Positions 26,951 through 35,243 of a stretch of 64,000 nucleotides of DNA are shown one piece after another (the first letter of the stretch is position 1; each line of letters opens with the position of its first letter). Source of the DNA: a marine gamma proteobacterium HTCC2143 (GTDB taxonomy: Bacteria; Pseudomonadota; Gammaproteobacteria; Pseudomonadales; Dasaniaceae); NCBI GenBank assembly GCA_000169075.1, contig AAVT01000001.1, positions 1,160,320 to 1,224,319 on the forward strand. Reading direction: 5' to 3'. A program made the position numbers and the translations under genes. Below the pieces are notes generated by a model. The model had not been told where the DNA came from. It ran no database searches and saw only the letters and a program-made list of their open reading frames with translations.

Positions 26951-28311
26951 GTCTGCTGCAGGAAGAGCGAGAAATAATTCTGGGCAACGAGTATGTTGAT
27001 ACTTTCGATTTTGCCGAAGTGGAAGATTTTGTAAAGAACGCCAGCAAAGAGCTATTTATTTCGCACCATTTCAAGAAAAAAAATAAGATGCTTGTTCAGC
27101 CAAGGGGTGGTTTTCCAACGTACAAGAAACAATTCGCCCTATACGAATTTTTTGTTGACGCCAATGTTGATGTATTGCCGTTGACGATTGACTCCAATAC
27201 TCGGCTTAACGATTATGGAACCGCAAAGAAAATGCTTCGCCTCAGCGAAGACAATGACGTGGATATGCTTAATGGCTACCCTTTAGTCAACCATGGCTAT
27301 CGAACTACCCGTAAAATGATGACCCACTTTAACAAGCCGGTGAGTTTACGACATGGCACGCCAGATGCCAGACTGCTAATTGAAACTGCCATAGCGTCGG
27401 GAATTTTTGAGATAGAAGGCGGGCCGATCACCTACTTACTGCCCTACTCAAAAAACTTCCCATTGGACAAGGCTTTTCTTTATTGGAAGTATGTTGAGCG
27501 TGTTTGCGCCAATTACTCGAAGCTTAATGAGCCCATCAATAGAGAGTCTTTCGGACCGCTGACGGCTACGTTAGTGCCTCCCTGCATCACCATTGTTATT
27601 CAATTACTAGAAATGATGCTGTCTTTAGAAGAGGGGGTAAAGTCTTTTTCCGTATCCTTTTCTCAATCGGGATCTATGAACCAAGATATTGTGATGGGTG
27701 CTGTAATTAGAAAATTGTCGAAGCACTATGCGGCACAAATTGACTGTGCTGATGCGGCGATTAATTTGGTGTATCACCAGTGGATGGGTGCTTTTCCTAC
27801 CAATAAAGACTATGCCGAACAACTGATCAGCATATCAACGGTAATAGCCTCAATGGTTGGTGCAGATAAAATAATCACAAAAACCAGGGAAGAGGCAACG
27901 GGAATACCCACCAAAGAGGCCAACGCTAAAACCGTTGCCAATACACAGTACAGTCTTGGCATTCTAAATGGTCTGCCAAATGTTGTTGATCAGGAGGAAG
28001 AGGAGATTTTGACTGAGGAAGTTCACTCGATTATGGAGGCAGTGTTCAATGACCCTGCAGATACCTTATGGCGAAAAGTTTTTAACTCCATCAAAAATGG
28101 CATTATTGATGTGCCATTTTCACCACATATCATTAACCATAATGAAATGATAACGATCAGAGATGCTAAGAAAAATATACGCATCATAGAGAGAGGTAGT
28201 GTTCCCATTTCTGACCGCTGTTATGCCTATGAGAGAGCCCAGTGTGATTTGACAAAGGATACAACAAGTATTGTTAATGACATTATTCACGATATAGGGA
28301 TTATGCAATGA
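26947..28311 (+). CDS. glmE: Glutamate mutase (methylaspartate mutase) epsilon subunit
   Basis: The 454-residue protein is the TIM-barrel catalytic subunit. The arginines that hold the glutamate carboxylates in the clostridial enzyme (66, 100, 149) have matches at Arg53 (QPRGGFP), Arg86 (SNTRLND) and Arg135 (LRHGTPDAR), and Glu171 corresponds to Glu157 (EIEGGP). The sequence therefore looks catalytically intact. The gene starts ATGA-style four bases inside the preceding S subunit, and its own end overlaps the MutL gene by four bases, so the operon is tightly coupled. Base composition becomes visibly AT-rich from here on. Confidence 0.92.
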   Translation: MSLLQEEREIILGNEYVDTFDFAEVEDFVKNASKELFISHHFKKKNKMLVQPRGGFPTYKKQFALYEFFVDANVDVLPLTIDSNTRLNDYGTAKKMLRLSEDNDVDMLNGYPLVNHGYRTTRKMMTHFNKPVSLRHGTPDARLLIETAIASGIFEIEGGPITYLLPYSKNFPLDKAFLYWKYVERVCANYSKLNEPINRESFGPLTATLVPPCITIVIQLLEMMLSLEEGVKSFSVSFSQSGSMNQDIVMGAVIRKLSKHYAAQIDCADAAINLVYHQWMGAFPTNKDYAEQLISISTVIASMVGADKIITKTREEATGIPTKEANAKTVANTQYSLGILNGLPNVVDQEEEEILTEEVHSIMEAVFNDPADTLWRKVFNSIKNGIIDVPFSPHIINHNEMITIRDAKKNIRIIERGSVPISDRCYAYERAQCDLTKDTTSIVNDIIHDIGIMQ

Positions 28312-29507
28312 GCCAGGATGAAAAGTTACTCATTGATGTGGGTAGTACCTATTTCAAAGTCAGTACCGATGAAAATATAGAGCAACATTTTAGAGATTTT
28401 GGTAAAGATATTCTTGATGATCTAGTACATAAGTGTGGTAAAACGATAGACCGTTTTGAGAAAAATGACGTACATATCTGTTCTTCTGCGAATGGTGGTT
28501 TGAGTGCGTTGATTATTGGTATTACGCATTCTTATTCTTTAAAATATGCGACGAATATTGCTTTCAATTCTGGTATAAATATCATTGATACTATTCTGTA
28601 TCAGAATATCGAAGACTATTCTCTCCCCAGTGACCTCGTTGATGTGGTTGTTATTGTAGGCGGTATAGACACAAAAACTGATATTTTCGGCGCTAACTTA
28701 TATAACTATTTAGAGAAGCTAAACTACTCAAATGTTGTCTTCTCTGGTAGTGCCAGTGATGCGGCTAATCTTCAAGAGCATGTTGACGATGTTGTCATAT
28801 TACCGAACATCATTGATAGCAGATTGCATATCATCGAAGACCATTTAAAAGAATACCTTACTAACCTGTACCAGCAAGATATTGAAGGTAAGGAAGACAT
28901 TAAAAATCTCTATGATATTACTGCCAATCAGATTTTTCCAACACCCTACATCGTAAATAGAGCACTGCCATTAATCGATGCAAGTTTTTCGGTGGTGAAT
29001 CCATTTATTCTTCTCGATGTCGGTGGCGCTACGACAGACATCCATTATTCTAAAGATCTTGTTGACGACAACATAGTGACGGAAAATGAATACGATCGGT
29101 TGGTTTTTAAAAAGTTAGGGGTTTATAAATCTCGGCAATCGCTTATTTTTGCCGCGCAGAATAACGAATTCGTTTACGAATTGTTGACGCATCTAAAGGT
29201 TACAGAAAACATTTTTTTTGAGCAAACTGAAAAAGCCACGAAAGTGTTGATGCAGCTCGCTATCTTTCTTGTTTTATGCAAAATTTCCAATTATAGCAAA
29301 GCCTACATTAGCCTTAAGTTACTTGCCGTTAATTCTATTGTTTTAACCGGTGGTATTACCAAGGTTCTTACAACTGAAGAAATAGAGGATATCATTGCGT
29401 TTTTCTACAAAAAGATCCTCGCGTCAGAACATCGGCCAGTGACTATTCTTGACAGTAACTATGATATTTGGACGATTGGTGCAAAGGAAAAACAATTATG
29501 TCTATAA
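28308..29507 (+). CDS. glmL: Glutamate-mutase-associated ASKHA-type protein (MutL/GlmL)
   Basis: The 399-residue protein has ATPase features of the actin/hexokinase fold: LLIDVGSTYFKVS at the N-terminus, a second phosphate motif in LLDVGGATTDIHYS, and a late IVLTGGITKVLT. It matches the MutL component that sits between MutS and MutE in clostridial loci, where it is thought to reactivate the adenosylcobalamin enzyme. It is shorter than the roughly 460-residue clostridial protein. The gene order S–E–L here differs from the clostridial S–L–E. The 3' end overlaps the ligase start by ten bases. Confidence 0.88.
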   Translation: MSQDEKLLIDVGSTYFKVSTDENIEQHFRDFGKDILDDLVHKCGKTIDRFEKNDVHICSSANGGLSALIIGITHSYSLKYATNIAFNSGINIIDTILYQNIEDYSLPSDLVDVVVIVGGIDTKTDIFGANLYNYLEKLNYSNVVFSGSASDAANLQEHVDDVVILPNIIDSRLHIIEDHLKEYLTNLYQQDIEGKEDIKNLYDITANQIFPTPYIVNRALPLIDASFSVVNPFILLDVGGATTDIHYSKDLVDDNIVTENEYDRLVFKKLGVYKSRQSLIFAAQNNEFVYELLTHLKVTENIFFEQTEKATKVLMQLAIFLVLCKISNYSKAYISLKLLAVNSIVLTGGITKVLTTEEIEDIIAFFYKKILASEHRPVTILDSNYDIWTIGAKEKQLCL

Positions 29508-31069
29508 ATTGTATACGAACATTACTCGAAGATGCTGCACTAACTCATAGCGATAAAACCTCCGTAGTTTTTGGCGACAAAAGTGTCACTTACGGTGAGC
29601 TGTTCTCCAGAGTAAATCAAGTTGCTTTTTATTTGGAGGAGTTGGGACTGCCAAAAGATTCACGTATTGGGATTTACTCAAATAAAGGTATTGAACAGGT
29701 TGTGTCCGTGTTGGCAATTCTGTCGACCAATCATATCTTAGTGCCGCTGACAAAACTGCTCAAGCCAGAGCAGGTGGAATACATTATTAATGACTGCGAT
29801 ATCAAGTGCATAATTACTGATAAATTGAAGCTAGAAAGTATCGAGGAAATCAATTTTGACGGACATATTATTTCATATGAAACAACAAGTAAGGATATCG
29901 CGTCGTTTGACGAGATCTATAAATATTATAATAAGCCCTATATTTGCGATATAAATGGGCATAATAATGCGGTTATTACCTACTCTTTTGGTTTGTCAGG
30001 AACGCCAAAAGGTATCGTAATATCGCACCGGAACCTGATCGATTCTGCTCGGGTTGTCTCTCAGTATTTGCATCTGGAAGAGAATGATATTATTTCAGGT
30101 CTGCTGATTTTTAATCTCGATTATGGGCTGAATCAAATATTTTGTACGCTTTATAAAAAGGCGAGATTGGCCTTGCATCGATTTATTTTGCCAGAAGACT
30201 TTTTTAACCATTTGATCAACGATGGTGTGACAGTGCTGCCGGTGATGCCAGTTAACCTATCGCAAATGTTTGACGAGGATGTTCGCAGAATCCCCAGCGC
30301 GGATCTTTTTGATAGCGTAAAAACTATCACGTCTTCCGGTGGTAATGTCACCGAAAAAATGATCGGCGATTGCAAAAAACACTTTCAAAAAGCAAGTTTT
30401 TACTCAATGCATGGTCTTACTGAGGCTTTTCGGTCTACATACCTTGACCCTTCACAAGTTGAAATTAGACCCGATTCGATTGGCCGGCCTATTCCCGATG
30501 TTGAACTCTATGTTATTAATGCCGATGGCAATGAGTGTGCTGTCCGAGAGGTAGGAGAGTTGATACATCGTGGCGGCTATATTTATAGAGGTTTTTGGAA
30601 TGCCCCCGAGCAAAATGCGGAGCGATTCAAATCAGTACAGATTTTGAAGGATGTGATCAATTTAGAAGGTCAGCTAACCGATGAGATTGTTGTTGCATCC
30701 GGTGACTATGTTTATAAAGACGAAGAGGGTTATCTTTATTTTGTGTCAAGACAAGATGACATGATTAAGACTCGAGGCTTTAGGGTGTCTCCTTACGAAG
30801 TCGAATCTGTAGTAGCTATTAATATTCCGCAGATAGACCAGTGCGCAGTATTCGGCATTGACAATGAGCTCATCGAGCAAGAAATAGTGATGGTTTATTC
30901 GGCAGCTGGGCAAATCTCTGAAAACGAAATTGTTTTCGAGCTCAAGAAGCACCTGGCGTCTTATATGATACCCAGCCGGATTGTGTTCAAAAAATCGTTG
31001 CCGTTAATCCAAAGCGATAAAAGTCAAATTAATAAGAGCGAGCTCAAGCGGACGCTATCCGATAATTAG
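29498..31069 (+). CDS. AMP-forming acyl ligase resembling exosortase-A-associated ligases
   Basis: I place the start at the ATG at 29498 (523 residues), preceded by AAGGA and overlapping the MutL gene end; the longer frame begins within that gene. Adenylation motifs are clear: YSFGLSGTPKGIV (A3, with the usual TSGSTG modified), MHGLTEAFRSTYL (A5), SGDYVYKDEEGYLYFV and RQDDMIKTRGFRVSPYEVE (A7/A8), and a C-terminal Lys508 for the adenylation step. MHGLTEAFRSTY and PDSIGRPIP are typical of the ligase family found in exosortase-A capsule loci. There is no exosortase or carrier protein gene here. It may activate methylaspartate or a derived acid; the substrate is unknown. Composition is AT-rich. 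Confidence 0.87.
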   Translation: MSINCIRTLLEDAALTHSDKTSVVFGDKSVTYGELFSRVNQVAFYLEELGLPKDSRIGIYSNKGIEQVVSVLAILSTNHILVPLTKLLKPEQVEYIINDCDIKCIITDKLKLESIEEINFDGHIISYETTSKDIASFDEIYKYYNKPYICDINGHNNAVITYSFGLSGTPKGIVISHRNLIDSARVVSQYLHLEENDIISGLLIFNLDYGLNQIFCTLYKKARLALHRFILPEDFFNHLINDGVTVLPVMPVNLSQMFDEDVRRIPSADLFDSVKTITSSGGNVTEKMIGDCKKHFQKASFYSMHGLTEAFRSTYLDPSQVEIRPDSIGRPIPDVELYVINADGNECAVREVGELIHRGGYIYRGFWNAPEQNAERFKSVQILKDVINLEGQLTDEIVVASGDYVYKDEEGYLYFVSRQDDMIKTRGFRVSPYEVESVVAINIPQIDQCAVFGIDNELIEQEIVMVYSAAGQISENEIVFELKKHLASYMIPSRIVFKKSLPLIQSDKSQINKSELKRTLSDN

Positions 31070-31683
31070 CAGCCAATTGGGTTCTGGTTTTTTTCGCACC
31101 TACGATGATGATGGTTGTCGCTATATTGTGTTGAGTGTTGGTCAGTCAGGTCTTGGCCAGTCATCTCTGTTAAGTCATCTATTACCGCTTTTATTAAGCT
31201 TTCCACAACTGATAGATGGCAGTGGTTCGCGAGTAATAAAGATTCGAGTTGGAGTTGTGTTCTCTGCCTAGAGATTGTGCAAATAAGGTCGCAGCGCGGT
31301 CGCCGCCAATGATTTAGCGGGTTTTAATGAAAATCATAGTGGCGCTTTATATTCTAGCGGTCGCGCGACATCTCCAATACGATGGCTTCGGTAACGGCGT
31401 TATTAGCGCAAACGCGTTTTCCACTTCGTAAGCGATCGATAAACACCATTCTAGGCTGAGCCAGTACGGCTTGTACGATTAGGAAAGCAAGGGAGAGGAT
31501 GATAGGTGCTGCTCAAGGATTGAGGCCGCTAGGATAGGTTGCGGGTCGGAAAGCGCAAGACGGCGAAAAGGCCGGCGCATCATTGATTTGTACTTAATAA
31601 TTGGACCTCCGAGCATAAATAATAGCCTGTCGATTGCCAGTAGATGGGATCTTGTAGTAGTTTGAACCCAATCAGGAGGTATT
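31070..31683. other. Decayed non-coding region after the glutamate mutase operon
   Basis: About 610 bases hold no supported gene. On the minus strand codons 31512–31354 stay open after a TGA and begin with a hydrophobic run that ends IDRLRSGKRVCANNAVTE, but there is no start codon or recognised family, so this could be a broken gene. Small plus-strand frames near 31077 have no similarity. The region leads into the remnant of an S9 peptidase. Confidence 0.45.
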
Positions 31684-32131
31684 AATTCTTCCTATACTCT
31701 CACGGTCGTCTTGAGCGCTGGTGCATCCTACTACTGTATCAGTGATCTTGAAGCATTAGCCGAAGACACACACAAATTCGAGTCCCGATATGGTCGACAG
31801 CTTAATCGGGCGTTATCCGCAGGACATTGCCACATTTAAAGCACGCTCACCCAGCCATCACACAGAACAACTCAACGCTGCTTGCATCTTTTTTCAGGGA
31901 CTAGAAGATCAGGTTGTACCTCCGAACCAGGCCGAAATGATGGTTGAGGTTTTGCGCGAAAAAGGCTTGCCTGTTGCCTACGTGCCCTTCGAAGGCGAGC
32001 AGCACGGTTTTCGGCAGGCTAAAAATATTAAGCGAAGTCTTGAACTCGAATATTTCTTTTACGCGAATGTCTTTGGCTTCTCCCCAGCCGATGCTATTGA
32101 ACCGATTACGATTGAAAACCTGACAGCCTGA
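31684..32131 (+). pseudogene. Remnant of an S9-family (prolyl oligopeptidase-type) peptidase
   Basis: Only the C-terminal part of an S9 peptidase remains. Codons from 31717 read [25 protein letters not shown], which matches the region after the nucleophile, then the frame shifts at about 31787–31791 and continues as DSLIGRYPQ. The last 113 residues keep the catalytic Asp (EDQVVPP) and His (GEQHGF). The Ser motif (GxSxGG) and all of the propeller are missing. Upstream of 31684 no further coding match is evident. A functional protein is not expected, although a separate start at 31790 could make a short fragment. Confidence 0.75.
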
Positions 32132-32155
32132 CGCTGAGGGTTCGGGTCAGTGCAA

Positions 32156-33139
32156 CTAAGCTGACCCGAAGTCGCGGAAGGTGTTTTCTTCAATAATCCG
32201 ATCAATAAGTTGGTCAATATTCTTATCGGGCTCGTAACCCGCCGCCAAACGGTCAAGCACCATTGTTGCGGCTTGTTGTAGGCCAAACTCTAGCGTTACC
32301 TCACACTGCCAATCACCAATGACTTGTTTGAGATATCGGTTATCGAACATCACGGAATTCGATTTGTCGCCAAGCAGTGGTCCTTGCCACAATGGCTGGT
32401 GGTGAACCAGACGCTCACTCGACACATGCACCAACTCAGCTTCGACGTCGAGCACCTTGGCGCTAGATAAGATCAACGTGTCCCAAGTGTGTGCTTGCTC
32501 GTCGGTGATGTGGAACGCTTTACCGAGCGCTACATCGTTAAGAAATAAACAGCAAAACGCGCGGGCAAAATCCGCCGCATGAGTTAATGTCCAAAGCGAT
32601 TGTCCATCTCCGTGCACGATGATCGGCTTGCCGTTTAGTAGTCGCCAAGTTTGGTGATTACCGTCAATCACAGCACCCGGCAAACGGCTGCGGTAAGTAT
32701 GACTGGGTCTGACAATTGTATAAGGCAGCTGGTCTTGGCTGATTAGTAAGTCTTCACAGGCTATTTTTTTCCTAGCGTAGTCCCAGAATGGATTCGACAG
32801 TGGCGTCTGCTCCGTGATGACATGATGCTGACAGGGCTTTTCGTAGGCCGATGCCGTCGAAATAAAAACATATTGTTTGCATCTCGATGCGAAAAAATCT
32901 AAATCTGCCTCAACAGTGCTCGTGTCAAAGGCAAGAAACTGACAAACCACATCGAAAGACGTATTTGCTAACGCCTGATAGGGATTTGGCTCGTGAATGC
33001 TTCCGGCGAAATGCCTGACACCTTCAATTGGATGATTGCCGCGATTGAAAACAGACACGTCATGACCAAGGGCAAGTGAATGCGCGACGCAGGCCGTAGA
33101 AATTTCCCCACTACCGCCAATGTAGAGAACGCTAGTCAT
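32156..33139 (-). CDS. NAD-dependent epimerase/dehydratase-like SDR
   Basis: The 327-residue protein from the ATG at 33139 is an extended SDR: a Rossmann start VLYIGGSGEIS with a modified glycine motif, active-site YxxxK as YARKKIACE, and FISTASAYEKP. The overlap is ATGACTAG, where the start overlaps the stop of the dioxygenase gene by eight bases; a start 16 codons earlier lies within that gene. It likely oxidises or epimerises a sugar- or polyol-type substrate with NAD(P). It ends the three-gene operon VOC–PhyH–SDR. The gene downstream on the other strand is the broken peptidase. Confidence 0.83.
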   Translation of the reverse strand: MTSVLYIGGSGEISTACVAHSLALGHDVSVFNRGNHPIEGVRHFAGSIHEPNPYQALANTSFDVVCQFLAFDTSTVEADLDFFASRCKQYVFISTASAYEKPCQHHVITEQTPLSNPFWDYARKKIACEDLLISQDQLPYTIVRPSHTYRSRLPGAVIDGNHQTWRLLNGKPIIVHGDGQSLWTLTHAADFARAFCCLFLNDVALGKAFHITDEQAHTWDTLILSSAKVLDVEAELVHVSSERLVHHQPLWQGPLLGDKSNSVMFDNRYLKQVIGDWQCEVTLEFGLQQAATMVLDRLAAGYEPDKNIDQLIDRIIEENTFRDFGSA

Positions 33140-34172
33140 GGTTGGGATAAGGATGCACGGGTTGATCTTCAACCACACGCCCACCACCTAATAGATGCGC
33201 ATCAAGAAAGTGATTAACGACTAGCGGCGCGTCAACAAATCGCGCATTTCGATACACGCCATGCAAATTAGGCGCGTCGAACGCTGACTTTACGTCTGCA
33301 TCAAAAACCAATCGACCATCACCTAAAGCACCAGAATCAAGCATCTTGAGAGAAGGATCTAGCTCACAAGCGCGCGCATCTTCATCTAACAAATTAACGA
33401 GGGTGCCACGTTGATGTTTTGACATAACCGAATGATAGGTCAATGCAATCATCGGTCTTGGTGTATTTGACGAATTCTTTACGCCGCGATGCCACATACG
33501 AGGATCACGAAAACAGACGCCACCGGCAGGTATTGTCATCGACGCCGGCTGCCCCCAGTTTTTTACAATTTCAGGATGGTGCACGGGTTGCTCACCCTTA
33601 CCCCAGGTGGTGACGGCCGTTTCTCGGTGACTGCCGGGATATATTTCTGTCGCACCAAGGGCTTCGGTAATCTCTGACAATGCCAACGAGCAAGAAACTG
33701 TTGTCGTATTGGGCGGCCAGCTTTGCCCCGCCGCTTTAGCCGCCTGCTCAGTGGTCCACGCATAGGGCCTATCGAAATGCAGCGGCTGGTAGCCGCTGTC
33801 GGGACAATTCACATTACCATTGTAAAAACCCAGCCAAGCACCGCGCCCCAATAGTTTTGTGACAACACTTTCGAGTATGGGGTTTGCGACCAGCTCTTTT
33901 TGAACATAGGGTCCGTGACGACGCGGACCCAGTTGCAGATGCCCTTCTGCGGTATGCTTTTCGTGCATCGTCAAACCTGACTTTTCGCGAATTAGCTCGA
34001 CGTCTTCAAGAAACGCTTTTATGAGGGGCTTACAAACCGAGGCCGGTACAAGGCCGGATACAACCGCAAAACCAATCGAATTGAAGCTGTCTTGAATCAG
34101 CTCAAGTTTTTCCTCAAGCAGGCTGCCTTCGCGCCATTCTTGCTCCGTCACTTCAAAGTGCTGCTTATTCAT
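33132..34172 (-). CDS. Phytanoyl-CoA dioxygenase (PhyH) family protein
   Basis: The 346-residue protein has the PhyH-type HxD iron motif in LHFDRPYAW and a distal His in DPRMWHRGVKNSS, followed by an Arg (RPMIAL) suited to 2-oxoglutarate. Members hydroxylate phytanoyl-CoA, ectoine, or natural product scaffolds with Fe(II) and 2-oxoglutarate. The bacterial homologues with no CoA partner usually act on small metabolites. It starts directly after the stop of the VOC gene and overlaps the SDR start, so the three proteins are made together. The substrate is not predictable from sequence alone. Confidence 0.85.
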   Translation of the reverse strand: MNKQHFEVTEQEWREGSLLEEKLELIQDSFNSIGFAVVSGLVPASVCKPLIKAFLEDVELIREKSGLTMHEKHTAEGHLQLGPRRHGPYVQKELVANPILESVVTKLLGRGAWLGFYNGNVNCPDSGYQPLHFDRPYAWTTEQAAKAAGQSWPPNTTTVSCSLALSEITEALGATEIYPGSHRETAVTTWGKGEQPVHHPEIVKNWGQPASMTIPAGGVCFRDPRMWHRGVKNSSNTPRPMIALTYHSVMSKHQRGTLVNLLDEDARACELDPSLKMLDSGALGDGRLVFDADVKSAFDAPNLHGVYRNARFVDAPLVVNHFLDAHLLGGGRVVEDQPVHPYPNHD

Positions 34173-34601
34173 TCACTCGCTACCTTCACTCGGCTTATCT
34201 TTCCAGCGATGTGGGCGTGTCGATGGCCATAATTGTACGCGTACACCATTTGCCGATTTTGGATGAATAAAAACCTGCGGTGTGCCAACCCCCATCAACT
34301 GAACACCCTGTGATTCGAGGTTTTCGACGGTAGCATCCAGATCATCAACTTTGAGTGCGAGGGTGTGAACGCCCTCACCCCGTGATTCAAGTACCTTTTC
34401 AATCGGTGACTGCTCCCCCATTGGCGCTATCAACTCGAGAAACGTATTGTCCTCAAGCAGAAAGAAAGCCTGGCGAATGCCTACCTCCGGCAGATCTGCT
34501 CTGTGACTCAGTGACAAACCAAATTGGTTCTGCCAGGTGTGTATGGCTTGATCAATATCTCGAACTACTATCACTGTATGATCGGCACCCGTAAAAGGCA
34601 T
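34173..34601 (-). CDS. VOC family protein (methylmalonyl-CoA epimerase-like)
   Basis: The 142-residue single-module VOC protein begins with HTVIVVRDIDQAIHTWQNQFGL and carries FLELIAPMGEQSPIEKVLESRGEG, a pattern seen in methylmalonyl-CoA epimerases (His and Glu metal ligands), and ends VHTLALKVDDLDATVENLESQGV...FIHPKSANGV. It is the first gene of the VOC–PhyH–SDR operon, with no gap to the next gene. An acyl-CoA or related thioester epimerase is possible, but the context points to a small specialised pathway. It is unlike the two larger VOC paralogues of the window. Confidence 0.82.
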   Translation of the reverse strand: MPFTGADHTVIVVRDIDQAIHTWQNQFGLSLSHRADLPEVGIRQAFFLLEDNTFLELIAPMGEQSPIEKVLESRGEGVHTLALKVDDLDATVENLESQGVQLMGVGTPQVFIHPKSANGVRVQLWPSTRPHRWKDKPSEGSE

Positions 34602-34665
34602 AGCTGTCTCAAAAAATTATCCGTGAAACTAATGTTATCACAGCTTAGCGTCGGGTATTGGCAAC

Positions 34666-35154
34666 TTAACTAATTGAGACAGCTTGAATCTGCCATCCGA
34701 TCTCAGCAACCGCCTTATCCCATTCTGCGAGCGCACCTTCCCTAAGATTCCGATAGTGCTTAGCCTTGACCAGATGCCTGCCCAAATTGAATAAATTGCT
34801 AACTGCTGCATGGGCACCTAGAAATCTTTGAGCCTGCTTCGCCGATTTGAATTTCCGCATACCTCGTTCTCTCACGCGCGTCGCCTTATGCGATTGCTCG
34901 GCCCGGTTATTCTCGTACTGTTGATTGCTGTGGATCGTGTCTGGAATAAACCCCCGGTGAGCGACCCCGTAGCTTTGTAATGTATCAGTCACGATTTTCC
35001 TTAGCTCGGTGCCACTGGATCGCACCAGCCGCTTGGAGAAGCGCTTAGCCGCTGCACCATCTCGCAAGTATGTTGCCGGTGCAAAACAAGCGTTCAAGCA
35101 GGGTATGAAGCCCCCAACTAAGATTACTAGCTGATTAACTAACACGCCGTGCAA
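34666..35154 (-). mobile_element. Truncated IS6-family transposase
   Basis: The last roughly 135 residues match the C-terminal half of an IS6-type DDE transposase: RDGAAAKRFSKRL, IVTDTLQSYG (catalytic Asp), NNRAEQSHKATRVRERGMRKFKS (catalytic Glu) and AQRFLGAHAAVSNLF. The N-terminal HTH and the first catalytic Asp are absent, and the first 27 or so residues of the frame are unrelated sequence across the breakpoint at about 35070. I find no clear terminal inverted repeats. It is a dead fragment marking an old insertion between the VOC operon and the secreted-protein cassette. Confidence 0.8.
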
Positions 35155-35243
35155 TTGACAATGTTAGCACGATGGGGTTTCATTCAAGCCTTTAAGGGGC
35201 GGTCTAGTAACCACTCATTACACCAAACAATAGTGACAATATT

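Noticed and set aside
31077..31312. Two short plus-strand frames after the ligase gene
   Set aside because: They are low-complexity and lack a ribosome site; the area looks like decayed DNA.
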